NCBI GenBank assembly: GCA_021325375.1
Contig: JAJPHG010000028.1
Location: forward strand, 1 to 32,194
Length of the DNA: 32,194 nt
DNA from: Alphaproteobacteria bacterium
GTDB taxonomy: Bacteria > Pseudomonadota > Alphaproteobacteria > Micropepsales > Micropepsaceae
Direction: 5' to 3'
The notes under the pieces were generated by a model. It ran no database searches. It saw nothing but the letters and a program-made list of their open reading frames with translations, and was not told the origin of the DNA. Made by a program: the position numbers and the translations under genes. This document shows positions 1-8,713 of the stretch, piece after piece (the stretch's first letter is position 1; every line of letters starts with the position of its first letter).

Positions 1-219
1 ATCATCACCAACCTGTTGCATTTCGGCATGGTGGTGGTGGGGCTGGACTACGGTCACGCCGGCCAGATGACGCTGGACGAGATCACCGGCGGCTCGCCCT
101 ACGGCGCCACCACGATCACCGGCGGCAACGGCGCCCGCCAGCCGAGCGAGAACGAACTGATCGGCGCGCGGTATCAGGGACGGAAGATCGCGGAAACGGC
201 GAAGAAGCTGGCGGCGTGA
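1..219 (+). CDS. wrbA: WrbA-type NAD(P)H:quinone oxidoreductase, C-terminal part
   Basis: Only the last 72 codons are present; the gene begins upstream of the window. The frame is open from base 1 to TGA at 217-219. The visible segment holds the hallmarks of the WrbA C-terminus: [12 protein letters not shown], then [13 protein letters not shown] and [16 protein letters not shown], ending in a helix with AETAKKLAA. WrbA is a flavodoxin-like FMN enzyme, normally about 200 residues, that reduces quinones by two electrons in the cytoplasm and so limits redox cycling. The GGSPYGA stretch belongs to the FMN/quinone site in the family. It points towards the M16 protease gene (convergent), with a palindromic repeat between the two stop codons. 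The family call is firm; start, length and promoter cannot be seen. Confidence 0.9.
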   Translation: MITNLLHFGMVVVGLDYGHAGQMTLDEITGGSPYGATTITGGNGARQPSENELIGARYQGRKIAETAKKLAA

Positions 220-223
220 ATTT

Positions 224-421
224 CCTCTCCCCCTTGAGGGAGAGGAAGAAAAATCATGGGTTTGGGCTGAGCGAAGCGAAGACCAAGCCCTTGATTTTTC
301 AGGTGAGGGGTGAGTCGCAGGCGGTCCAAACCACGTCCCCCTCACCAGCAAAATCTAACGCTTAGCTCCGCTGCGCTACGCTAAGCGTAAGATTTTGCGT
401 CCTCTCCCACGAGGGGAGAGG
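224..421. repeat. Mirror-hairpin intergenic element between convergent genes
   Basis: A 198-bp element fills the gap between wrbA and the M16 gene. Each end is a hairpin of the CCTCTCCC/GGGAGAGG type (224-245 and 401-421), and the two ends are also inverted copies of each other. Inside lie two more stems. The left one pairs AAAATCA with TGATTTT and carries a GAGCGAAGCGAAG motif. The right one is long (about 343-398), pairing CAAAATCT/AGATTTTG and ACGCTTAGC/GCTAAGCGT around TCCGCTGCGCTAC. Placed between two stop codons it could end transcription from both sides. It looks like a dispersed repeat and encodes no plausible protein. Confidence 0.7.
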
Positions 422-425
422 AAAA

Positions 426-3077
426 CTACTTCGGCTCCGGGCCCTGCGTGATGCGCACCATGTCGTCCGGGCGCATCCATTTCTTGAACGCGGCCTGCAC
501 GTCGGCCGGTGTCAGCTCGATCGTGCGGCGCGCGGCGCGCCAGGGCTCGTCGAGCGGAAGATCCAGCTCGCGCCGGCCCAGCATCCCGCGCGCGATGCCG
601 GCGATGCTCGATTCCGCGAGCGGGATCTGGCGCAGCAGCAGCATCTTGGACAGCGCGAGCTCTTCCTCCGACACGGGCGCGTCCTGCATCGCGCGGATGT
701 CGCTCACGACCATCTGCGCCGCCTTGCCGACATTCTCAGGATCGCTCGCGTACTGGACGTAGTAGTTGCCGCGCACGCGCCCGACCTGGAGCTGCGCGCC
801 GACGGAATAGACAAGGCCCGCATTCTTGCGCAGGTCGATGCTGAGGCGGGCGGAATAGAACCCGCCGCCGAGCACGGAATTGCCGAGCTGCAGCGCGTAG
901 AAATCCGGATCGGCGCGGTTCATCGCCAGCGTCTGGCTGAGGGTGACGTTGTCCTGCACCCTGCTCGCGTCCGGCACCGCCACGGTGGACGCGGCATTGG
1001 ACGGCACCGCGGGGAGATCGACCTGCGGCTTGTCGCCGGCCGCGCTCCAGCCGCCGAAATATTTCTCGATCCCCGCGCGCGCGGCTTGCGGCGTGATCCT
1101 GCCGATCACGACGATGGTGGTGAGATCGGGGCGATAGACGAGATGGTAGTAGTTCAGCACGTCCTCGCGCTTGAGCGCGCCGATGCTTTCGGGCGTGGGA
1201 TCGCGCAGCGACGGATCGTCCTTCGGGAACAGGCCCAGGCGCAGCGAGCGCGAGGCGAGATAGGCCGGGCTCTGGTTGCGCGCCGCGATCAGGCGCGCGA
1301 GCTGGCCCTGCAGCGTGTCGATGGCGCTTTGCGGCAAGGCAGGGTGCAGCTCGTTGTCGGCGAGCAGCGCCACGCCGCGGTCGAAATCGCCGGCCAGCAC
1401 ATGCACCGAGAAATCCGTGCCCGCGCCCTCGCTCGCGCCGATCTCGTCGAGCGCCTTGTCGTAGGCGAGGCGGTCGAGCGTCTCGGTGCCGTAGGGAAAG
1501 AGCTGCTCCAGCAGCAGTGCGACGCCGTCCTTGGCCCTCGGCGTCTCGGTCTCGGGGCGATTGCGGATATGGCCGTAGACGCTGACCGTATTGCTCACGT
1601 CCTCGGGCTGGACGATCAGCGTGATGCCGTTGGGGAGCGTGCTCACGGTCGGGCTCAGCGTCGAGGGCGGCACTTCCAGGCGGCCGAGCGCGGTCTTCGC
1701 CCAATCGGGAAGATCGGTCGGCTTGGTCTCGCCGGGCGCGAATTTCTCCTGGCCGCCGAAGCTCGCCGCGCCCGCGACCGGGCGGCCCGAGCCCTTCGGC
1801 GTCATCGTCGCCGCGACCGTGTGGTCGAGATCGAGATATTTTCGCGCCACGCGGTTCACGTCGGCGACCGTCACCTTGGCGATGCGCGCGTAGTCGTCGT
1901 CGGGCGAGCGAAGGCCGTAAAGCGCGACCGCATCGGACCATACCGCCGCCAGGTCCTCGATGCCGGTCTTCTGGAACTCGGTGGCGCGCTCCTCCTGCAG
2001 CTTGGCCGCCGCGACGAGCTCGGGCGGCACTCCGTCCCTCTTCACTTTGGCGAGGATCGCGCGCATCTCGGCCTGGAGAGCCTTGGCATCGCCGTCGGCG
2101 GGAAACGACACCGACGCATAGGCGAGCGAAGCCTTCTGCAGCGGATCGAGCGAGAAGTCGGCGTCCAGCGCCTTGCCTTGCGGGACCAGGCCGTAGAGCG
2201 CGAAACGGTGGCTCGCGAGCACGTCGGCGAGCACTTCCAGCGCGGGGAAGTCGGGGCTCTGGATGCCGGGCATGCGCATCGCGATCACCGCACTCGCGGC
2301 CGATTTGTCGGTCTCCATCTCGAACGACGACGCCTTGGGGGCTGCGAAACGGAACGCCGGCCGCGCCGGCAGCTTCTTCTTCTTGAGCGGGCCGAACAGC
2401 GCGCGCACCTTGGCGAGCGTGGCTTTCGGATCGACGTCGCCCGCGATCACCAGGATCGCGTTGTTGGGCGCATACCAGCTGTCGTAGAAATGCTTGAGCG
2501 TGTCGGCGGTCGTCGCATCGAAGCTCGGCCGCGTGCCGAGCGCGACGTGCTCATAGGGCGTGCCGGCGAAAAGCTTCTCGCGCAGCTTCTCGAACAGCAG
2601 ATAGGACGGGTTGGAAAGGTCCTGCGCCACCTCCTGCTCGATGGCGCCGCGCTCCTTGTCCCAATCTTCCTTCGTATCGAGCGAGTCCTGCATGCGGATC
2701 GCCTCGATATGCAGCGCGATGTCGAGATCCTCGGACGGCACGGTGAACAGGTATTGGGTGACGCTCTCGCGCGTGTTGGCGTTGAAATTGCCGCCCATGA
2801 CGCTGCCGATATTGGCAAGCTGATCGGCGGTGAGCCCCGGGCTGCCGCGGAACATCATGTGCTCCTGGGCGTGCGCCGTGCCGGGGAAGCCCTTCGGCGT
2901 CTCGTTGCCACCGACGAGGTAGTTGACAGCGGTCGAGACGACCGGCGCCAGCGTGTTGCGCACGATGACGACGCGCAGGCCATTGGGCAGCGTCGCGCGC
3001 AGCACGCCCTGCTCCTTCGCGGGCGCCGCGCCGGTAAGGAAGACCAGCGCCAGCGCGCCGAGCAGCAATCGTCTCAT
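426..3077 (-). CDS. M16 family zinc metallopeptidase, exported, two-domain
   Basis: 883 residues with two homologous M16 halves. A signal peptide (MRRLLLGALALVFLTGAAPA) predicts export to the periplasm. The zinc site is intact: HAQEH at residues 69-73 (HXXEH) and Glu149 in ERGAIEQEVAQD, the expected distance for the third ligand. The second half (from about residue 450) begins STLPNGITLIVQPE and lacks HXXEH, as usual for the inactive half that closes the chamber. M16 enzymes of this type degrade short peptides. The start was set at ATG 3077-3075 because it begins the signal peptide; the frame is open further upstream but there it only shadows the neighbouring gene. Its ATG overlaps the TGA of the S46 gene (ATGA), so the two are one translationally coupled operon. 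Confidence 0.93.
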   Translation of the reverse strand: MRRLLLGALALVFLTGAAPAKEQGVLRATLPNGLRVVIVRNTLAPVVSTAVNYLVGGNETPKGFPGTAHAQEHMMFRGSPGLTADQLANIGSVMGGNFNANTRESVTQYLFTVPSEDLDIALHIEAIRMQDSLDTKEDWDKERGAIEQEVAQDLSNPSYLLFEKLREKLFAGTPYEHVALGTRPSFDATTADTLKHFYDSWYAPNNAILVIAGDVDPKATLAKVRALFGPLKKKKLPARPAFRFAAPKASSFEMETDKSAASAVIAMRMPGIQSPDFPALEVLADVLASHRFALYGLVPQGKALDADFSLDPLQKASLAYASVSFPADGDAKALQAEMRAILAKVKRDGVPPELVAAAKLQEERATEFQKTGIEDLAAVWSDAVALYGLRSPDDDYARIAKVTVADVNRVARKYLDLDHTVAATMTPKGSGRPVAGAASFGGQEKFAPGETKPTDLPDWAKTALGRLEVPPSTLSPTVSTLPNGITLIVQPEDVSNTVSVYGHIRNRPETETPRAKDGVALLLEQLFPYGTETLDRLAYDKALDEIGASEGAGTDFSVHVLAGDFDRGVALLADNELHPALPQSAIDTLQGQLARLIAARNQSPAYLASRSLRLGLFPKDDPSLRDPTPESIGALKREDVLNYYHLVYRPDLTTIVVIGRITPQAARAGIEKYFGGWSAAGDKPQVDLPAVPSNAASTVAVPDASRVQDNVTLSQTLAMNRADPDFYALQLGNSVLGGGFYSARLSIDLRKNAGLVYSVGAQLQVGRVRGNYYVQYASDPENVGKAAQMVVSDIRAMQDAPVSEEELALSKMLLLRQIPLAESSIAGIARGMLGRRELDLPLDEPWRAARRTIELTPADVQAAFKKWMRPDDMVRITQGPEPK

Positions 3078-5142
3078 CAGGGCGCCGTCAGCTCCGCGAC
3101 CATGGCGTGGGCGCCATAGACCTTGTCGAGGGCTTCGGTGATGGCGGCCGTCGACACCACGACGCCGCGGTTCTGCGTGTCGTCGAAGCCGAAATTGCCG
3201 CCCAGGCTGTGGATGTTGCCGTCGAACACCGCGCCGATCACCTCGCCCTTGGCGTCGATCGCGGGCGAGCCGGAATTGCCGCCGATGATGTCGTTGTCGG
3301 TGGAGAAGTCGAACACGGTATCCAGATTCACCTTGGACTGCGCATTCACCCAACGCGGAGCGAGCGCGAAAGGATCCTGTCCCGTCGCGCGCTCCCACAG
3401 GCCGCGGTAGTAGGTGAAGGGGGCGACCTGCGCGCCGTTCTCGTTCCAGCCTTCGACCTGGCCGTAGGACAGACGCAGCGAGAAGGTCGCGTCGGGATAG
3501 GTGCCGGTGCCGTAGACGGCGAAGCGCGCCTTGGCGATCTTCTCGGCGGCGCGGTCGGAGGGTCCGCTGACGCGGTTCTCATAGTCCTTGCGCACCGCGC
3601 GGCTGGCGCCGTCGGTGGCGAGAACGAAGCGGATCATCGCATCGTCGCTCGTATTGACCGCCGCGAGCCCGCCGTCCCAGAGCTGCTTGCGATAGGCGGC
3701 GTTCGCGAGCTTGGACTGCGACAGCCGCGCCGCCAGCGCCTCGGGCGAGTCCTTGCCGAGGAACGTCTTGGTGCCGGGCGCGTCGGCGGTGAGATGCTCG
3801 CGCAGCTTGGTCAGCCAGTATTCGAGCTTGGCCTGTTCGAGCTCGGGATAGACCGGCTCGTCGTCGAGCACGCGCTTCTCGAGCAGCGCCAGGCGGCTGT
3901 CGGTGTATTCCGGCAGGCGCTCGCCGTTGGCCTTGGCCTTCTCCTGCGCGGCGCGCACGATCGCGCGGCCATAGGAGAACAGGCTGGAGAGCAGGCCCGC
4001 GCGCGCCTCCATATAGGTATAGGGCTGGTAGAGCGCGCGGCGGTCGGCCTGAACCTTCGCGGTGTCGGTCCACGGATCGCCGATCTCGGCCGAGAGCTTC
4101 TTGTCCTTCATCACCTTGGCGCGCAGATCGGCATCGAATTTGCGTTTTGCGGTGAGCAGCGCCGGATCGACAAGCGCCTCTTCCTGGCCGTGCAGCGCCT
4201 TGAAGCTGTTCTCGACGCCGAAGAGATCCGCGTTGGATATGCGCGCGTGCTCCGCGCTTTCCTCGCCGAACGGATCAGCCTTCCGCGCAGCTCGGAGAGC
4301 AGCAGAAGCGTGTCGGGAAGCGACACGTCGCGGATCGTCTCGAGCTGCTCGGCGGTGAGCAGGCGCTGGGTCGAGCCGGGATTGCCCGAGATGAAGACGG
4401 GATCGCCGGCCTTGGGCGCCGCCGTGCTCCATTTCAGATGCGCGGGCGTCGCGGCCGGCTTGCCGTTCTCGTAGAGGCGCACGAAGGAGCAGTCGAGATC
4501 GTAGCGCGGGAAATTGAAATTGTCCGGATCGCCGCCGAAGAACGCCATCACCTGCTCGGGCGCGAAGACCAGGCGCACGTCGGAATATTTGCGGTAGGTG
4601 TAGAGCTTGTACTGGCCGCCCTGATAGAGCGTGATCACCTGGCAGCGGTAATCCTTCTCGCGGCCGGCGCAGCCTTCCTTCTCGATCGCAGCGATGGCGG
4701 CGTCGCGCGCCTTGACGAAGTCCTGGCCGGTCTTGCCCGCGGCCGCGCCCGAGACGCGCGCGGTGACGTCGGAGATGGTGCTCAGGATCTCGGCCTGCAT
4801 GCCGGGGCAGAGCTTCTCGTCCTCGCGGCTCGCGGTCGAGAAGCCTTCCTTCACGTAGTCGACCTTCGCGGTGGAGAGGTTCTGCGCGCAATCGCGCACG
4901 CAGTGATGGTTGGTGAGCACCAGCCCGTCCTTGGTCACGACCGAGGCCGAGCAGCCCGAGGACAGGCGCACCGAGGCGCCGCGCACATTGTCGAGCCAGG
5001 CTTGGTCGATATCGACGCCGTATTTGGCTTTCACCGCCTTGGAGGGGAAATTGTCGAAGGTCCACATGCCTTCGTCGGCGAGCGCCGCGGTCGAGAACGA
5101 GAGGGTGGCGACCGCGATGGCCGCGATGAGATTACGCTTCAC
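3077..5142 (-). pseudogene. S46 family dipeptidyl-peptidase (DPP7-type), one apparent frameshift
   Basis: Two overlapping frames together give one S46 serine peptidase of about 688 residues, the usual length. The first (from 5142) has a signal peptide (MKRNLIAAIAVATLSFSTAALA), the His motif TNHHC at residues 77-81 and the Asp motif DNFNFPRYD at 207-215. The second, ending at 3077, carries FGEESAEHARIS and the Ser motif GGNSGSP. The join lies at about 4270-4271: one added base between CCG and TTC restores LIR-x-FGEES and makes the total length divisible by three. Eighteen residues after the catalytic Ser is Gly (FDGN), the residue of DPP7 enzymes, which prefer hydrophobic P1 residues; DPP11 has Arg there. 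The start is GTG 5142 with GAGGA five bases upstream. Family members release dipeptides in the periplasm. The break may be a sequencing error rather than true inactivation, since both parts are otherwise well conserved. Confidence 0.88.
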
Positions 5143-5195
5143 GTTGGTCCTCTTTTTGTAGGGAAGGCCGTATCGGCTTTTTCTTGGCGGCGCGC

Positions 5196-5224
5196 ATTAA
5201 AGACGGCTGGCGCCCCGTTGTCAT
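5196..5224 (-). promoter_or_regulatory. Candidate sigma70-type promoter of the S46-M16 operon
   Basis: On the minus strand ATGACA (5224-5219) is followed, after exactly 17 bases, by TTTAAT (5201-5196). Each hexamer matches the consensus at five of six positions. The predicted start of transcription is near 5188, giving a leader of about 45 bases before the GTG start at 5142. This is prediction by inspection only. Confidence 0.45.
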
Positions 5225-5245
5225 CCTCTTCCGAGACGGAGCTGC

Positions 5246-5316
5246 CCCTTCATCCTTCGACAGGCTCAGGATGAAGGGTCTGATCTACCCTCACCCTGAG
5301 CTTGTCGAAGGGTGAG
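5246..5316. repeat. Paired hairpins with complementary loops
   Basis: The left hairpin has an 11-bp perfect stem (5246-5256 with 5268-5278). The right hairpin has an 8-bp stem (5290-5297 with 5309-5316). Their 11-base loops, TCGACAGGCTC and GAGCTTGTCGA, are complementary at 10 of 11 positions, so the pair can also fold as one long imperfect stem. It sits just after the dnaE2 stop codon and upstream of the S46 promoter, where it could terminate dnaE2 transcription. The TTCGACAGGCTCAGG core is a common dispersed repeat in alphaproteobacterial genomes. Confidence 0.7.
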
Positions 5317-5332
5317 CAGTGCCGCTGCCAAA

Positions 5333-8300
5333 CTAATGAAAATCCCGTGATTTCGGCACCACGCGCACGTTGCGCGGGTGGCGGTGGCGGGCGGCGGCCT
5401 GGGAGCGGAAGGACGGCGCGTCCGTGTCGTCCTCGGACAGGCGCTCGAGCTCGCGCGTGCGGTCGACGATGCGCTCGGCCACCAGATGGACGACGCCCTC
5501 GGGGCTCTTCTGGACCTTGCCCTCGACCACGAGCAGCCGCGCGCCCATGATCTCGCGGCGGAACGGCTCGACGAGCCGGGGCCAGACGACGACGTTGGTG
5601 ATGCTCGTCTCGTCGCTCAAGGTGATGAACACGACGCCCGCGTCGCCCGGCATCTGGCGGGTCAGAACGATCCCGGCACAGGCGGCCTGCGTGCCATCCG
5701 CGCAGGCGCCGATCTCGGCGCAGCTCATCACGTCTTCGTTACGGAAGAGGTCGCGCAGGAACGTCATCAGATGCGCGCGCAGGGACAGCCGCAGCATCTG
5801 GTAGTCGGCGAGCACGTGCTCGCTCTGCGGCATCACGGGGAGCGGGGCGATGTCCTCTTCCGGCTGCTCGTCCACGAACTGGGCCGCGAAGAGCGGCAGC
5901 GCGTCGTCGTCGGCGAGGCGGCGCACGGCCCACAACGTCTCGCGCCGGTCGCGGTTCTGCGACTGGAAGCAATCGGCCTCGGCCAGGATGATGAGCGCGC
6001 GCTTGGGAAGCTTGGCGCGCCGCGCCACGTCGCCGACGCTGCCGTAGGAATTGCCGCGCTGCTTGACGAGTTCCAGCGCCCATTTCTCCTGGAAGCCGTC
6101 GACCTGGCGCAAGCCCAGGCGCAACGCGAGCCCGCCCCTGCCGTCGGCCTCCAACGTATTGTCCCATTCGCTGAAATTCACGTCGACATGGCGCACCTCG
6201 ACGCCGTGCTCGCGCGCGTCGCGCACGATCTCGGCCGGCGCATAGAAGCCCATGGGCTGCGCGTTGAGCAAAGCACAAGCAAACGCCGCCGGATGGAACT
6301 TCTTGATATAGGCGGAGACATAGACGAGCAGCGCGAAGCTCGCCGCATGGCTCTCCGGAAAGCCGTAGGAGCCGAAACCCTCGATCTGCTTGAAGCAGCG
6401 CTCGGCGAAATCCTTCGCATAGCCGCGCTCGACCATGCGGCCGACGAACTTGTCCTTGAAGCTGTCGATGGTGCCGAGATTGCGGAACGTCGCCATGGCG
6501 CGGCGCAGCCCGTTGGCCTCGGGCGGAGAAAATTTCGCCGCCACCATGGCAAGCTTCATCGCCTGCTCCTGGAACAGCGGCACGCCCATCGTCTTGCCGA
6601 GCACCGCGTGCAATTCGTCCGCCGCGCCATGCTCGGGCGACGGCGACGGGAAGACGACCGGCTCGATCCCTGCGCGGCGGCGCAGATAGGGATGCACCAT
6701 GCCGCCCTGGATCGGGCCGGGGCGGACGATCGCGACCTCGATGACCAGGTCGTAGAATTTCTTCGGCTTCAGGCGCGGCAGCATGCTCATCTGCGCGCGG
6801 CTCTCGACCTGGAAGACGCCGATGGCATCGGCCTTCTGCAGCATCTCATAGACTTGCGCGTCTTCCTGCGGGACGCCGGCGAGGTCCATCGCCCTGCCCT
6901 CATGCACCTTCATCAGGTCGAAGGCCTTGCGGATGCAGGTGAGCATCCCAAGCCCCAAGACGTCGACCTTCATCATCCGCACCGTGTCGATGTCGTCCTT
7001 GTCCCATTCGATGAAGTGGCGCTCTTCCATCGTCGCCGGGCTGATGGGCACGCATTCGTCGAGCCGGTCGTTGGTGAGCACGAAGCCGCCGACATGCTGC
7101 GACAGGTGCCGCGGGAAGCCGATCAGTTCGTTCGCGCAGCCCACCACGCGCGCGATGAGCGCATTGTAGGGATCGAGCTTGCCCTGGCGCACCTGCGCCT
7201 CGCTCAAGCGGCTCCCCCAGCTTCCCCACACGCCGCTCGCCAGATCGGCGCCGACGTCCTCGCTGAGGCCGAAGACCTTGGCGACCTCGCGGATGGCGCT
7301 GCGCGGGCGGTAGTGGATGACGGTCGCCGCCAGCGCCGCGCGGTGGCGGCCGTAGCGGCGATAGATGTATTGAATGACCTCCTCGCGCCGCTCGTGCTCG
7401 AAATCGACGTCGATGTCGGGCGGCTCCTTGCGCTCCTCGCTGACGAAGCGCTCGAACAGCAGGTCCATCTGCACCGGATCGATGGAGGTGATGCCCAGCA
7501 TGTAGCAGACCGCGGAGTTCGCCGCCGACCCGCGCCCCTGGCAGAGGATGCCCTCGCCGCGCGCATAGCGGACGATGTCGTGCACGGTGAGGAAATACTG
7601 CGCGATCTCGAGCTTTGCGATCAGCGCCAGCTCTTTCTTCAGCACGGCGCGGACCGTGTCGGGGATGGCGCGGTTGTAGCGTGTGATCGCGCCCGCCCAG
7701 GCGAGATCCTCCAGATGCTGCTGCGGGTTCTTGCCCGGGGGCACCGGCTCATCGGGATAGTTGTACTTAAGATCGTCGAGCGTGAAGGCGATGCGGCTTG
7801 CGAAACGCACGGTCTCGGCGACGGCCTCGGGCATGGCTGCGAAGAGCTCCGCCATCTCCTGCGCCGATTTGAGATGGCGTTCCGCGTTCGCCTCGAGCCT
7901 GCGGCCGGCTTCGTTCAGCGTCACGCCTTCGCGGATGCAGGTGACGACGTCCTGCAGCGCGCGCCGGTCGCGGGCGTGATAGAGCGCGTCGTTCGTCGCG
8001 ATCAGCTTCACGTTCGCCGCGCGCGCGACATCGCTCAAGAACCGCAAGCGCCGCGCATCGTCGCCCATCAGCGGCTGCACCGCGCCGAGCCAAACGCGAT
8101 CCGGCGCGGCCTGCGTCAATCGCTTCAGGAGCTTTTCGAGATCGGCCGCGGATGTCTGGATGCGCGCCTGATAACTCTGCTTCGGGATCGAACCGGGACC
8201 ATCGTCTTTATCGGCAAGGCCGTCGTTCCAGACCTTATCCTGCAGCCCGATCGTCGTGGCGCCGCGCCTGGGATGCGGCGGCATGACGACGAGCAGAAGC

Positions 8301-8683
8301 CCCTCCTGCCAGCGCAGCAGATCGTCCAATGTCAGCAGGCACTCGCCCTTGGGTGCGCGCAGCTTGCCGTCGCTGAGCAACCGGCACAACCGTCCATAGG
8401 CCGGGCGGTCGGTGGGATAGATCAGGATATCCGGCGTGCCGTCGACGAAGACGAGACGGCTTCCGATCAGAAGCCGGGGCAGCGGCGCATCGGTCTGCTC
8501 CTTGAGCTGATTGTGCGCATCGAAGGCGCGTACAACGCCCGCCAGCGTGTTGCGGTCGGCGATGCCGATCGCCGCATAACCGTAGACGGCCGCCTGCGCC
8601 ACCATCTCGCGCGGATGCGACGCCCCACGCAAGAATGAAAAATTCGTCGTCACCGCGATCTCGGCAAAAAGGGTCATGGACAC
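5333..8683 (-). CDS. dnaE2: Error-prone DNA polymerase DnaE2 (ImuC)
   Basis: 1116 residues, full length for DnaE2, a C-family polymerase that copies past DNA lesions together with ImuA and ImuB. The N-terminal PHP region starts FAEIAVTTNFSFLRGASHP. The polymerase core has PPDIDVDFEHERR at about residue 420, holding the catalytic Asp pair. The fingers and helix-hairpin-helix regions follow (ESHAASFALLVYVSAY), then an OB-fold (AGIVLTRQMPGDAGVVFITL), and the end HPRNVRVVPKSRDFH is diagnostic of DnaE2. The GTG start at 8683 is preferred because GAGGG lies seven bases upstream; an in-frame ATG at 8677 is the alternative. Unlike the usual imuA-imuB-dnaE2 operon, it is cut off from imuB by an opposite-strand gene and a repeat. 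No LexA box was seen directly upstream, so how it is induced is unclear. Confidence 0.95.
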   Translation of the reverse strand: MSMTLFAEIAVTTNFSFLRGASHPREMVAQAAVYGYAAIGIADRNTLAGVVRAFDAHNQLKEQTDAPLPRLLIGSRLVFVDGTPDILIYPTDRPAYGRLCRLLSDGKLRAPKGECLLTLDDLLRWQEGLLLVVMPPHPRRGATTIGLQDKVWNDGLADKDDGPGSIPKQSYQARIQTSAADLEKLLKRLTQAAPDRVWLGAVQPLMGDDARRLRFLSDVARAANVKLIATNDALYHARDRRALQDVVTCIREGVTLNEAGRRLEANAERHLKSAQEMAELFAAMPEAVAETVRFASRIAFTLDDLKYNYPDEPVPPGKNPQQHLEDLAWAGAITRYNRAIPDTVRAVLKKELALIAKLEIAQYFLTVHDIVRYARGEGILCQGRGSAANSAVCYMLGITSIDPVQMDLLFERFVSEERKEPPDIDVDFEHERREEVIQYIYRRYGRHRAALAATVIHYRPRSAIREVAKVFGLSEDVGADLASGVWGSWGSRLSEAQVRQGKLDPYNALIARVVGCANELIGFPRHLSQHVGGFVLTNDRLDECVPISPATMEERHFIEWDKDDIDTVRMMKVDVLGLGMLTCIRKAFDLMKVHEGRAMDLAGVPQEDAQVYEMLQKADAIGVFQVESRAQMSMLPRLKPKKFYDLVIEVAIVRPGPIQGGMVHPYLRRRAGIEPVVFPSPSPEHGAADELHAVLGKTMGVPLFQEQAMKLAMVAAKFSPPEANGLRRAMATFRNLGTIDSFKDKFVGRMVERGYAKDFAERCFKQIEGFGSYGFPESHAASFALLVYVSAYIKKFHPAAFACALLNAQPMGFYAPAEIVRDAREHGVEVRHVDVNFSEWDNTLEADGRGGLALRLGLRQVDGFQEKWALELVKQRGNSYGSVGDVARRAKLPKRALIILAEADCFQSQNRDRRETLWAVRRLADDDALPLFAAQFVDEQPEEDIAPLPVMPQSEHVLADYQMLRLSLRAHLMTFLRDLFRNEDVMSCAEIGACADGTQAACAGIVLTRQMPGDAGVVFITLSDETSITNVVVWPRLVEPFRREIMGARLLVVEGKVQKSPEGVVHLVAERIVDRTRELERLSEDDTDAPSFRSQAAARHRHPRNVRVVPKSRDFH

Positions 8684-8706
8684 ACGGCGGCCCTCTGTGG
8701 TATATT
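8677..8706 (+). promoter_or_regulatory. Candidate promoter of the antitoxin-like gene, apparently leaderless
   Basis: TGGACA (8677-8682) and TATATT (8701-8706) are 18 bases apart and each match five of six consensus positions. The distance from the -10 box to the ATG at 8714 is seven bases, so transcription would begin at or next to the start codon, and no Shine-Dalgarno sequence is present. The -35 box overlaps the dnaE2 start codons on the other strand. An imperfect dyad (8698-8711, 10 of 14 positions symmetric) spans the -10 box and could be the protein's own operator. Confidence 0.5.
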
Positions 8707-8713
8707 TGCCAAC

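Noticed and set aside
3078..3398. 107-codon N-terminal extension of the M16 protease
   Set aside because: It shadows the S46 coding sequence and would bury the clear signal peptide that starts at ATG 3077.
5378..8638. 1086-codon open frame on the plus strand
   Set aside because: It is antisense to dnaE2, of low complexity (rich in Arg, His, Ala, Leu), and resembles no family; long shadow frames are expected in high-GC coding DNA.
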